A DNA stretch of 13,217 nt, taken from positions 1-13,217 of the forward strand of contig CAKULG010000039.1 of assembly GCA_934667105.1 (NCBI GenBank), in the 5' to 3' direction. Below are positions 6,405 through 12,775 of the stretch, piece after piece (position 1 is the first letter of the stretch; each line of letters starts with the position of its first letter). Position numbers and translations under genes: made by a program. Origin of the DNA: an uncultured Clostridia bacterium. GTDB lineage: Bacteria > Bacillota > Clostridia > Christensenellales > Aristaeellaceae. Below the pieces are notes generated by a model, which saw only the letters and a list, made by a program, of their open reading frames with translations, ran no database searches and had not been told where the DNA came from.

Positions 6405-7820
6405 TTACTTGCCCAGGAAGGCGTCGATCTGCGCCTGCGCTTCGGCGATGATGTCGTTCAGGCCTTCAGCTTCCATTTCTTCATACATGGCCTTCACCGC
6501 AGTCTCGGGATCCACAGAGCCGGTCAGCAGTTCGGGATGATAGTTATCCCAGATGGTCTTGCAGTTGAGAATCTGATCCTGAACCTTGGTGGCGTCGAAG
6601 GAGAAGCCCATCAGCACGGAGGGTTCGGCGGCGGCGTTCAGCGCCTTCACTTCGTCCATTTCGTTGAAATCCACGTCATCGGTGATGGAATAGTTGAAGT
6701 AGCTGGCCTGCACATAGGAGGGCCAAGGCCAATCCCGGCCTTCAATGCGGTGTACGCGGCCATCGGCGGTGTATTCGAAGTTGTCACCCTCAAGGCCGTA
6801 CTTGAACGCATCGCGAACCTTGGTGTCGGTGTTGATAAGGTTCAGCCACTGCAGCGCCTTTTCAGGATTCTTGGAGTTGATGGAGATGAAGTTCACAGAG
6901 CCCAGAACGGAGTCGTTGGACAGAATGGTGGGACCAAACTGATAAGCGACTAATTCCTTGCCCATGTTGGGGCCCCAAGCGGTCTTGGCAGCGCCGGACC
7001 AGCCCTGCGCCAGGAAGCAAGCCTTGTAGGTGGGGCCTTCAGCCAGCTGGGGAGCGTCGGCGTTGATGATGCCGTTCTCATACCAGCCGCGGATTTCCTT
7101 GAGCTGCGCCATAATGTCTTCTTCTTCGAAGATCTTCACAACCTTGGCGTCCTTATCGTTGTAGCGAACGCCAACGCCGCGCAGGCCCGCGCCAAAGCTG
7201 TCAAAGATGAAGGGGATCTGGGAAACGCCGTCCTTGGTTACGGGGAAGGAAGGCTCGCCCTTGGCGTCCTTGATCTTCTGGAGGAGGGGGGTGGCGTCCT
7301 GGATGGTGTGGCAATTCTTAGCGGCTTCTTCCAGGCCCAGCTCCTTGAGCACCTCCACGTCCCAGACGAAATACTGGGTGATGGAGGAATCCTTATAGGT
7401 GGGCACGCCGTAGATGCGGCCGTTCACGCGGCAGGCGTCCCAGTAATCGGCGGGGATCAGCTCCAGCAGGCCGGGGGCGTTGTCCGCCAGCATGTCGGTG
7501 ATATCCAGATAGGCATTCTTCGCAACGTCGCCATTCATGTTGCCGCTGTCGCCGAAGATCACGTCATAGGGTTCGTTGGAGTCGATGATAATGCCGCGGC
7601 GGGAGCCCCAATCGCCCCAACCGATGCATTCCACGTCCAGCTTCGCGCCAATCTTTTCTTCCACATAGGGATTCAGTTTGGCGATCCAGGCGTCATAGTT
7701 GTCCGGCTGGCCGCCGCCCAGGGTAATGATCTTGAGCGTGGGCACGTCTTCCGCGGAGGCGAAGCTGGCCATGCACAGCACCATGCACAGCGCCAGAACC
7801 AGGGCAAAGAACTTTTTCAT
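6405..7820 (-). CDS. Carbohydrate ABC transporter substrate-binding protein (DUF3502-type)
   Basis: This extracellular receptor of the sugar importer has 471 aa. It begins with a signal peptide (residues 1-23: KK, a hydrophobic core, then SFASA before Glu24). No lipobox is present: neither Cys12 nor Cys16 has the required small residue before it, so signal peptidase I cleavage is predicted instead of lipid anchoring. The body looks like family-1 solute-binding proteins. The C-terminal third (SINSKNPEKALQWLNLINTD, then FKYGLEGDNFEY) resembles the DUF3502 domain found with LplB/YtcP-type permeases. AAAGGAG precedes the start by 10 nt. It follows the second permease gene by 30 nt in the same unit. 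The GH130 partner suggests mannose-containing oligosaccharides as ligand. Confidence 0.9.
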   Translation of the reverse strand: MKKFFALVLALCMVLCMASFASAEDVPTLKIITLGGGQPDNYDAWIAKLNPYVEEKIGAKLDVECIGWGDWGSRRGIIIDSNEPYDVIFGDSGNMNGDVAKNAYLDITDMLADNAPGLLELIPADYWDACRVNGRIYGVPTYKDSSITQYFVWDVEVLKELGLEEAAKNCHTIQDATPLLQKIKDAKGEPSFPVTKDGVSQIPFIFDSFGAGLRGVGVRYNDKDAKVVKIFEEEDIMAQLKEIRGWYENGIINADAPQLAEGPTYKACFLAQGWSGAAKTAWGPNMGKELVAYQFGPTILSNDSVLGSVNFISINSKNPEKALQWLNLINTDTKVRDAFKYGLEGDNFEYTADGRVHRIEGRDWPWPSYVQASYFNYSITDDVDFNEMDEVKALNAAAEPSVLMGFSFDATKVQDQILNCKTIWDNYHPELLTGSVDPETAVKAMYEEMEAEGLNDIIAEAQAQIDAFLGK

Positions 7821-7850
7821 ACCAGAGACACTCCTTTTGATATATTTTCG

Positions 7851-8765
7851 TTAACCCTTCACCGCGCCGATCGTCAGGCCAGAAATGAAGTATTTCTGGA
7901 AGAACGGATACGCGCACGCGATGGGGATTACGATCACGATAGCGATGGCCATGCGGACGGATTCGCTGGGCATCTGCGCCCTATACTGCTGCAGCGACAC
8001 GCCTGCGGAAGGGTTGTTACTCATGTATTCCAAAGAACGCATGATGTTGTTCAGCAGCGCTTGCAGGGAAACGAGTTCATTTTTGCTGATGTAAAGAGAG
8101 GAAAGAAACCAATCGTTCCAATAGCCGAAGCAGAGAAAAAGGGCGATAGTGGCCAGCAAGGGCTTGGAGATGGGGATAACGATGCTGGCAAAGATGCGCA
8201 ACTGCGACGCGCCGTCGATCATAGCCGACTCGACGATGCCTTCGGGAATTGTGCTCTTGAAGAAGGTTTTGCAGATCACGATATTATAGGAGCTTACCGC
8301 CAGCGGCAAAATCAGCACCCAGAGCGAGTTGCGCAGGCCCAGGATGTTGGCGTTCACCACATAGCTGGCCACCAGGCCGCCGCCGAAGAGCATGGGAATG
8401 AAGATCACCCATGTGTAGAATTTTTTGAGCCTGAATTCGGGACGGGAGAGGGAATAGCCCATTGCGGTGGTGAGAAACAGGCCCAGCAGTGTGCCGAGGC
8501 ATGTGACGGCGATAGAAATCTTCAACGCACCCCAAATCGTGCTGCGTTCGTTCCAGAGGAACATGTAAGCCTTATTGGAAAGCTCGATCGGCAGGAAGGA
8601 ATAGCCCACCTGGCGGATGGATTCCTCCGAGGAAATGGAGATCATGAACACGAAGATGACCGGCAAAATGGCGCAGGCCGCCAGGATGATAAACAGCAGA
8701 TTGAACAGGACGTTCGTTCCGAGCCTGATGCGGTTCATCCGCAGGGAGGATTGCTTTTCTTTCAT
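7851..8765 (-). CDS. Carbohydrate ABC transporter permease (YtcP/LplC-type)
   Basis: This inner-membrane subunit of a CUT1-type sugar importer has 304 aa. It has about six membrane segments, the first at roughly 18-42. The conserved cytoplasmic EAA loop is visible as ESAMIDGASQLRIF (179-192) followed by IVIPISKP (195-202); Gly185 is the invariant glycine and IVIP matches the I-x-L-P end of the motif. This loop contacts the ATPase. The end FISGLTIGAVKG is typical of YtcP-like proteins. GGAGGAGA just before the ATG overlaps the stop codon of the upstream permease gene, so the two permeases are probably translationally coupled. No ATPase gene is in the cluster. Confidence 0.93.
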   Translation of the reverse strand: MKEKQSSLRMNRIRLGTNVLFNLLFIILAACAILPVIFVFMISISSEESIRQVGYSFLPIELSNKAYMFLWNERSTIWGALKISIAVTCLGTLLGLFLTTAMGYSLSRPEFRLKKFYTWVIFIPMLFGGGLVASYVVNANILGLRNSLWVLILPLAVSSYNIVICKTFFKSTIPEGIVESAMIDGASQLRIFASIVIPISKPLLATIALFLCFGYWNDWFLSSLYISKNELVSLQALLNNIMRSLEYMSNNPSAGVSLQQYRAQMPSESVRMAIAIVIVIPIACAYPFFQKYFISGLTIGAVKG

Positions 8766-8779
8766 TATTTATCTCCTCC

Positions 8780-9760
8780 TCAGAACACCGCGCTGTCCGA
8801 ATCCACCTTGGAAACGATGAAATTGGCCAGCAGGATGGTGATGCAGCAGGCGACGGACTGGAACATGGAGGCGGCGGCCGTCTTGCCAATAGGGGTATTG
8901 CCCTGCAGCGCGGAATAGACGTAGGTATCGAACGTGGATGCAACGTCCCTCAGCGAACGGGGCACGCCCTGGGTGACTTGGTAGAACAGGCCGAAATCCG
9001 AGGAGAAGATGCCGCCCACCGCGAGGATGAACATCATCACAATAACGGTTTTGAGCATTGGGAGGGTGATGAATTTGGCCTGCTGCCATTTGGTGGCGCC
9101 ATCCAGCATGGCCGCCTCGTAGAGGGAGCCGTCGATGCCCGTGATGCTGGCCAGGTAAACCACCATGCTATAGCCTGTTCCCTTCCAGATCTTGAGAATC
9201 ACGAAGAATAACGGCCAGTACTTCGGTTCGGCATACCATTGATGGCGTTCGCCGCCAAGGGCGATGACCAGCCTGTTGAGCAAGCCGTAATTGACGTTCA
9301 GAAAAGCAAAGACAAAATAGCTGACTACGACCCATGAAAGGAAATGCGGGAAAAACATCATCGTCTGGTAAACCTTGGACTTGCGCTTAGAATAAAGCTC
9401 GTTGATCATCAGCGCCAACGTAACCGGGATAACGATGCCCAAGATGATGAACACGATATTGTAGAGCAGCGTGTTGCGCAGCAGCATGGTAAAGGAACGG
9501 TTGTTGATGAAATACTTGAAGTTTTCAAGCCCAACCCAATCGCTGCGCAGCAGGTTTCCCAGAAAGCTTTGCCCCCTGAAAAGACGATAATTTTTAAAGG
9601 CGATGATAATGCCGAACATGGGCAGATAGCTGAACAGCGCATACCAAATGAACGTGGGGAACCCAAGCAGCGTCAGCTCGGTATCTTCCCGGGACCACTT
9701 CTTCTTCTTTTTTGCCGGCAGGGCGGGCCGCACCGCCGCCGGTCTGTTACTCTGCTTCAT
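8780..9760 (-). CDS. Carbohydrate ABC transporter permease (LplB-type)
   Basis: This is the first gene of the importer operon, 326 aa with about six membrane segments. The N-terminal tail is rich in lysine (KKKKKW, 17-22). The block FPTFIWYALFSYLPMFGIIIAFKNY (34-58) is typical of LplB-like permeases, and the EAA loop reads EAAMLDGATKWQQAKFITLP (215-234). The start was placed at the ATG at 9760 because GAGGGAG (9767-9773) is 6 nt upstream; a TTG at 9778 would put the ribosome binding site inside the gene. The promoter at 9812-9840 leaves a leader of about 45 nt. Together with the next permease it forms the heterodimeric channel. Confidence 0.92.
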   Translation of the reverse strand: MKQSNRPAAVRPALPAKKKKKWSREDTELTLLGFPTFIWYALFSYLPMFGIIIAFKNYRLFRGQSFLGNLLRSDWVGLENFKYFINNRSFTMLLRNTLLYNIVFIILGIVIPVTLALMINELYSKRKSKVYQTMMFFPHFLSWVVVSYFVFAFLNVNYGLLNRLVIALGGERHQWYAEPKYWPLFFVILKIWKGTGYSMVVYLASITGIDGSLYEAAMLDGATKWQQAKFITLPMLKTVIVMMFILAVGGIFSSDFGLFYQVTQGVPRSLRDVASTFDTYVYSALQGNTPIGKTAAASMFQSVACCITILLANFIVSKVDSDSAVF

Positions 9761-9811
9761 AAGCGACTCCCTCTGCAATAAAAATTAACACTATTATCTT
9801 AGCTCGTAAAC

Positions 9812-9840
9812 ATATTAGCATGATATGATAAGAATGTCAA
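9812..9840 (-). promoter_or_regulatory. Promoter of the sugar importer operon
   Basis: On the minus strand, TTGACA (9840-9835), a 17-bp spacer and TAATAT (9817-9812) form a good sigma-A promoter. The spacer contains CATGATAT (plus strand 9819-9826), which recurs in the spacer of the divergent lacI promoter exactly 120 bp away. This shared word is a candidate contact site for the LacI-family protein. Confidence 0.8.
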
Positions 9841-9896
9841 CACAAAAATACAAATTTTCAGATAAAATTATGCACAAAAAAAGAACAACGAATAAT

Positions 9897-9912
9897 TTGA
9901 CAACATTGTTAA
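9897..9912. promoter_or_regulatory. Candidate LacI-family operator
   Basis: TTGACAACATTGTTAA is a 16-bp imperfect palindrome (TT.ACAA..TTGT.AA). It lies in the AT-rich divergent gap upstream of both promoters and 8 bp before the lacI -35 box. A weaker palindrome, TTTGATAATTGACAAA (9913-9928), overlaps that -35 box. LacI-family sites are even-length palindromes of about this size, usually with a central CG, which is CA here. The assignment to this regulator is inferred. Confidence 0.45.
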
Positions 9913-9920
9913 TTTGATAA

Positions 9921-9949
9921 TTGACAAAAAGCCCTTAACATGATATCTT
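9921..9949 (+). promoter_or_regulatory. Promoter of the lacI-family gene
   Basis: TTGACA at 9921-9926, a 17-bp spacer and TATCTT at 9944-9949 match a sigma-A promoter. It overlaps an in-frame ATG at 9940, which argues for the downstream start at 10018. CATGATAT at 9939-9946 duplicates the word in the divergent promoter spacer. Confidence 0.7.
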
Positions 9950-10017
9950 ATCTGTGGCATGCCGGACGGTTCGCCGCCCCCCCGCTAGATTCCAAAAACA
10001 AAAGGAGCGCCCCCTCA

Positions 10018-11034
10018 ATGCAAAAGGTAACGATGCAGAATATCGCCGACGCGCTGGGTATATCGCGCATTACCGTTTGGAAGGCCCTGACCAACCGGCC
10101 GGGCATATCCGAAAAGCTGCGGCAGCAGGTGATGGCCAAGGCGGAGGAAATGGGCTACGCCCCCGTGGCCCACGCGGCGGTGAAGCCTAAAACGCAGCAC
10201 ACCTTCTCCATCGTGGTTTCCCGGCCTGAATCCTCGGCCTTCTGGATGCAGATCATCCACCATGTGGCCAAGGAACTGGCGCTGCATGATATTAACCTGA
10301 TGTACACCTACATGCCCACGGCCTTCCGCACGGGCTACGAATTGCCCTCCTCGCTGGAAACGGAGGCGGTGGACGGCTTCATCGTGCTAAATATATATGA
10401 TGAAAGCCTGCTGCATATGCTGGCGGACAGCCCGCAGCCCAAGGTGTTTCTCGATACCATCCCCTCCCTGCCTGCGGCGGGGCTCAAGGGCGATCTGATG
10501 ATTATCGAGGGTCGCTCCAGCGTGCGGGAAATTACGCTGCGCCTGCTGGACGGCGGATGGCGGCGGCTGGGCTTCGTGGGGGATGTGAACTACGCCCAGA
10601 CCAACCTGGACCGCTATCGCGGCTTTCTGGACGCACACGCCGTGCGGGGCGTGGCGGTGGATCCCGCCCTGTGCATGACGGGGGCTCTGGGTCTGCGCAG
10701 CCATTATGAAGAAATCGCCCGTTTCCTTTCCGGCCTGCCCCAGCTGCCGGACGCTTTTGTTTGCCCCAGCGATTTTATCGCCCATTATATTCAGCAGTAT
10801 CTCGCCGGGCGAAGCGTGCCCGCCGGGCGCATGCCCCTGCTGACGGGCTTTGACAATAACGCCGAATATACCAACGTGGCGGGCCAGATCACCACGGTGG
10901 ATGTGGATACCTCCGCCCTGGGCAAGCGCCTGGCCCGGCAGCTGATGTATCGGGCGGATTATCCCCAAGCGCCCTTTGAAACCACCTATTTCACCGCCCA
11001 CATTCTTTATCGCGGCGCGCTGGCCGCCAAATAA
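10018..11034 (+). CDS. LacI family transcriptional regulator
   Basis: This 338-aa DNA-binding sugar sensor has an N-terminal helix-turn-helix at about residues 6-25 (MQNIADALGISRITVWKALT) followed by NRPGISEKLRQQVMAKAEEMGY. A periplasmic-binding-protein-like sensor domain extends from about residue 62. The usual hinge helix (N-x-x-A-R-x-L after GYxP) is eroded: V50 replaces Asn, A54 replaces Arg and K56 replaces the Leu that inserts in the minor groove of operators. The start at 10018 has AAAGGAG 10-16 nt upstream; the longer frame from 9940 would begin inside the promoter. It is divergent from the importer-GH130 operon, whose promoter it probably controls in response to the imported sugar. 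Confidence 0.92.
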   Translation: MQKVTMQNIADALGISRITVWKALTNRPGISEKLRQQVMAKAEEMGYAPVAHAAVKPKTQHTFSIVVSRPESSAFWMQIIHHVAKELALHDINLMYTYMPTAFRTGYELPSSLETEAVDGFIVLNIYDESLLHMLADSPQPKVFLDTIPSLPAAGLKGDLMIIEGRSSVREITLRLLDGGWRRLGFVGDVNYAQTNLDRYRGFLDAHAVRGVAVDPALCMTGALGLRSHYEEIARFLSGLPQLPDAFVCPSDFIAHYIQQYLAGRSVPAGRMPLLTGFDNNAEYTNVAGQITTVDVDTSALGKRLARQLMYRADYPQAPFETTYFTAHILYRGALAAK

Positions 11035-11133
11035 GGACTGCGGAAAATGCGGAAATAAGAATTGTCCGCCCTCGGCGCGCGCTCGCCGGTAGCTGTCCCC
11101 CAAGCCGCATATCCCCCGAATGTGGAAAAATAT

Positions 11134-11176
11134 AAAAAAACGAGCGGCTCTCCTTCCGGAGGGCCGTTCGTTTTTT
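11134..11176. terminator. Bidirectional intrinsic terminator between lacI and rplT
   Basis: A 13-bp stem (11141-11153 with 11158-11170, two G-U pairs) carries a TTCC loop. It is flanked by A7 (11134-11140) and T6 (11171-11176), so it has a U-tract in both directions. It can end the convergent lacI-family and rplT transcripts. The rest of 11035-11133 holds only a small GC-rich inverted repeat. Confidence 0.9.
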
Positions 11177-11190
11177 ACGGGAACTTCCGC

Positions 11191-11541
11191 TTAGGCTTCC
11201 TTAGCGATCTGCACCAGCTGCGCGAAGGCGGCGGCGTCGTTGACGGCCAGGTCGGCCAGCATCTTACGGTTGACTTCCACATTCTTCTTCTTCAGGCCAT
11301 TGATGAACGTGGAATAGCTCATGCCGTTCAGGCGAGCGGCGGCGTTGATACGGGTGATCCACAGGCGGCGGAAATCCCGCTTGCGCATTTTGCGGCCTTC
11401 ATAGGCATAGCGCAGGGAACGGCGCACCTGTTCGCTGGCGGTACGGTATTGCTTGGATTTTGCGCCCCAATAGCCTTTCGCCAGTTTGAGCACCTTGCGG
11501 CGTTTCTTATGGGCGTTGACAGCCCTCTTAATGCGTGCCAT
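11191..11541 (-). CDS. rplT: 50S ribosomal protein L20
   Basis: This 116-aa basic protein is an early assembly protein of the large ribosomal subunit that binds 23S rRNA. It has the full L20 pattern: MARIKRAVNAHKKRRKVLKLAKGYWGAK at the N terminus, then YAYEGRKMRKRDFRRLWI (about 45-62) and ARLNGMSYSTFINGL. The length is normal. AAGGAGGA lies just upstream of the ATG. It is the last gene of infC-rpmI-rplT and lies 35 nt after rpmI. In Bacillus subtilis L20 represses this operon by binding the leader; the leader hairpin at 12404-12435 makes the same control plausible here. Confidence 0.98.
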   Translation of the reverse strand: MARIKRAVNAHKKRRKVLKLAKGYWGAKSKQYRTASEQVRRSLRYAYEGRKMRKRDFRRLWITRINAAARLNGMSYSTFINGLKKKNVEVNRKMLADLAVNDAAAFAQLVQIAKEA

Positions 11542-11576
11542 GATTTTGTTCCTCCTTCAAACGGGCAAATGGCTTC

Positions 11577-11777
11577 TTATTTGTAGGGAATCAGCGTGCG
11601 GATGGTAGCGGCTTCGGCGTTATTCTGCAGGGTGCCGCCAGCGCGCAGATGACGGATCCGCTTGGTGGTCTTTTTGTTAAGAATGTGGTTCACATTCATC
11701 TTCTTGTGCTTCACCTTGCCGGTCTTGGTCAGGGAAAAGCGCTTCGCGGCGCCGCGATGGGTCTTTTGCTTGGGCAT
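11577..11777 (-). CDS. rpmI: 50S ribosomal protein L35
   Basis: This small basic protein of 66 aa has the L35 signature MPKQKTHRGAAKRF at its N terminus, then KVKHKKMNVNHILNKKTTKRIRHLR. The length is exactly typical. GGAAGGAGGA precedes the ATG. It lies between infC and rplT in the universally common order, 31 nt after infC. Confidence 0.98.
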   Translation of the reverse strand: MPKQKTHRGAAKRFSLTKTGKVKHKKMNVNHILNKKTTKRIRHLRAGGTLQNNAEAATIRTLIPYK

Positions 11778-11808
11778 GGAAATGTCCTCCTTCCGGAAAG
11801 TAATGGGA

Positions 11809-12375
11809 TTATGCCTGCGGGGCGGGGGCGGGCTGCTTGGCAGCCTTATCCGCCTTGCCGGCTTTTTCCGCCTTGGGCGCGAGAATCATAATCATGTTGC
11901 GCCCTTCAATCATGGGGCGACGCTCGACCTGGCACACATCCTTCGTGCGCTCAATGAAGTCCTGCATCACCTTCAGGCCGATATCGGAATGCGCGATCTG
12001 GCGGCCGCGGAAGCGAATGGAAACCTTCACCTTGTCGCCGTCCTGCAGGAAGCGAACGGCGTTCTTGGCCTTGATCGCCACATCGTTTTCCTCAATGGTG
12101 GCGGAAAGCTGCACCTCCTTGAGGGATACGACCTTCTGATTTTTGCGCATTTCGCGCTCGCGCTTGGATTGCTCGAAGCGATGCTTATCGTAATCCATCA
12201 GCTTGCAGACGGGGGGCTGGGCGTTTGGTACGATTTTTACCAGATCCAGCTCGGCCTCCTCCGCCAGTTCCAGCGCCTTGCGGGTGGGCAGGATGCCCAG
12301 CTGCGCGCCGTCCGCGCCGATGACGCGCACCTCGCGGTCGCGAATCTCTTCATTGATGAGCAGTTCAGCGGCTAT
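11809..12375 (-). CDS. infC: Translation initiation factor IF-3, probable AUA start
   Basis: IF-3 binds the 30S subunit, checks the start codon and initiator tRNA, and keeps subunits apart. The N-terminal domain starts LLINEEIRDREVRVIG and the linker is lysine/arginine-rich (KHRFEQSKREREMRKNQK). The C-terminal domain ends RRPMIEGRNMIMILAPK, with an alanine/lysine-rich tail after it. No ATG fits the expected N terminus. The SD GGAGG (12389-12385) is followed by AUC at 12381 (3 nt away) and AUA at 12375 (9 nt away), both in frame. AUA gives the better spacing and a 188-aa protein starting AAELLINEE. Non-AUG starts are a known autoregulatory feature of infC. The first in-frame ATG (12462) lies upstream of a terminator hairpin and has no SD. 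Confidence 0.93.
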   Translation of the reverse strand: MAAELLINEEIRDREVRVIGADGAQLGILPTRKALELAEEAELDLVKIVPNAQPPVCKLMDYDKHRFEQSKREREMRKNQKVVSLKEVQLSATIEENDVAIKAKNAVRFLQDGDKVKVSIRFRGRQIAHSDIGLKVMQDFIERTKDVCQVERRPMIEGRNMIMILAPKAEKAGKADKAAKQPAPAPQA

Positions 12376-12403
12376 GTCGATACACCTCCAAATCCATTTC
12401 GAC

Positions 12404-12435
12404 AAAAAAATTGGCGGATGAAACCACCCGCCAAT
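12404..12435 (-). terminator. Leader terminator (attenuator) upstream of infC
   Basis: On the minus strand, ATTGGCGG (12435-12428) pairs with CCGCCAAT (12417-12410). Three inner pairs, one of them G-U, close a GUUU loop, giving 11 pairs in all. A run of U residues follows (to 12404). It sits after the promoter and 28 nt before the start codon, so it must be conditional. An upstream leader stretch, TGCCCGC (minus strand, near 12512-12506), could pair with the 5' arm as an anti-terminator. This layout matches L20-leader attenuation known in Bacillus, though I cannot confirm the L20 binding fold. Confidence 0.8.
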
Positions 12436-12524
12436 CGCATTGCAATCAAAAATGAATGCCATGACCCGGGCAAAACGAAATTCGCCGCGGAGAGAAGCGG
12501 GCAGCTTCTGCTTGAAACAGAATT

Positions 12525-12553
12525 ATTATAAGCGCAAAGGGCCTGTTTGTCAA
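12525..12553 (-). promoter_or_regulatory. Promoter of the infC-rpmI-rplT operon
   Basis: TTGACA (12553-12548) and TATAAT (12530-12525) on the minus strand are both perfect consensus with a 17-bp spacer. The expected start near 12518 gives a leader of about 140 nt before infC. It is back to back with the tRNA promoter. Confidence 0.93.
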
Positions 12554-12595
12554 GCGCTTTTTCTTCCGAATTTCAGCTTTCTCCCGGCTTTTCCC

Positions 12596-12625
12596 TTGAC
12601 GAAATCGCCGCGGATGTGATACAAT
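12596..12625 (+). promoter_or_regulatory. Promoter of tRNA-Leu
   Basis: TTGACG at 12596-12601, an 18-bp spacer and TACAAT at 12620-12625 lie just before the tRNA. The expected start near 12632 leaves only a few nucleotides of 5' leader. Confidence 0.75.
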
Positions 12626-12635
12626 GCCGCTGTGC

Positions 12636-12721
12636 GCGAGTGTGTTGGAACAGGCAGACAACCGAGACTTAAAATCTTGTGCCCTCTGGGCGTGCGGGTT
12701 CGACCCCCGCCACTCGCACCA
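12636..12721 (+). tRNA. tRNA-Leu, anticodon UAA, encoded CCA
   Basis: The acceptor arm GCGAGTG (12636-12642) pairs with CACTCGC (12711-12717), followed by discriminator A and a gene-encoded CCA (12719-12721). The anticodon stem CGAGA/TCTTG holds the loop CTTAAAA, giving UAA, which reads UUA and UUG codons. The long variable arm (GCCC-TCT-GGGC) is the class II feature expected for leucine. The T arm is GCGGG-TTCGACC-CCCGC. The 86-nt length is normal. Confidence 0.96.
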
Positions 12722-12722
12722 T

Positions 12723-12775
12723 GCAGAGTGTCCTTATAGGATCTGAGTATCCTGTAATGGACACTCTGCTTTTTT
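12723..12775 (+). terminator. Long intrinsic terminator after tRNA-Leu
   Basis: GCAGAGTGTCC (12723-12733) pairs perfectly with GGACACTCTGC (12759-12769). About nine further inner pairs with one bulged base and one G-U extend it to about 20 pairs around a 6-nt loop. T6 follows at 12770-12775. The stem begins one nucleotide after the CCA. The T-run overlaps the stop codon of the convergent resolvase-like gene at 12774-12776. Confidence 0.9.

Noticed and set aside
7308..8918. 536-codon plus-strand frame opposite the binding protein and permease genes
   Set aside because: Low-complexity His/Gln/Asp/Ala composition typical of antisense frames in high-GC DNA. The minus-strand genes have clear family motifs.
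9761..9778. TTG at 9778 as the start of the LplB-type permease
   Set aside because: GAGGGAG lies inside this extension and is well spaced for the ATG at 9760.
9940..10017. ATG at 9940 as the start of the lacI-family gene
   Set aside because: It lies between the -35 and -10 boxes of the likely promoter, and the added residues precede the normal start of the helix-turn-helix domain. The ATG at 10018 has AAAGGAG upstream.
12376..12462. ATG at 12462 as the infC start
   Set aside because: It would place an intrinsic terminator hairpin inside the coding region, has no ribosome binding site, and adds 29 residues not found in IF-3 proteins. The SD at 12389-12385 points to AUA or AUC.
11662..12531. 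289-codon plus-strand frame opposite rpmI and infC
   Set aside because: It runs through two certain genes, the leader terminator and the operon -10 box, with no domain of its own.
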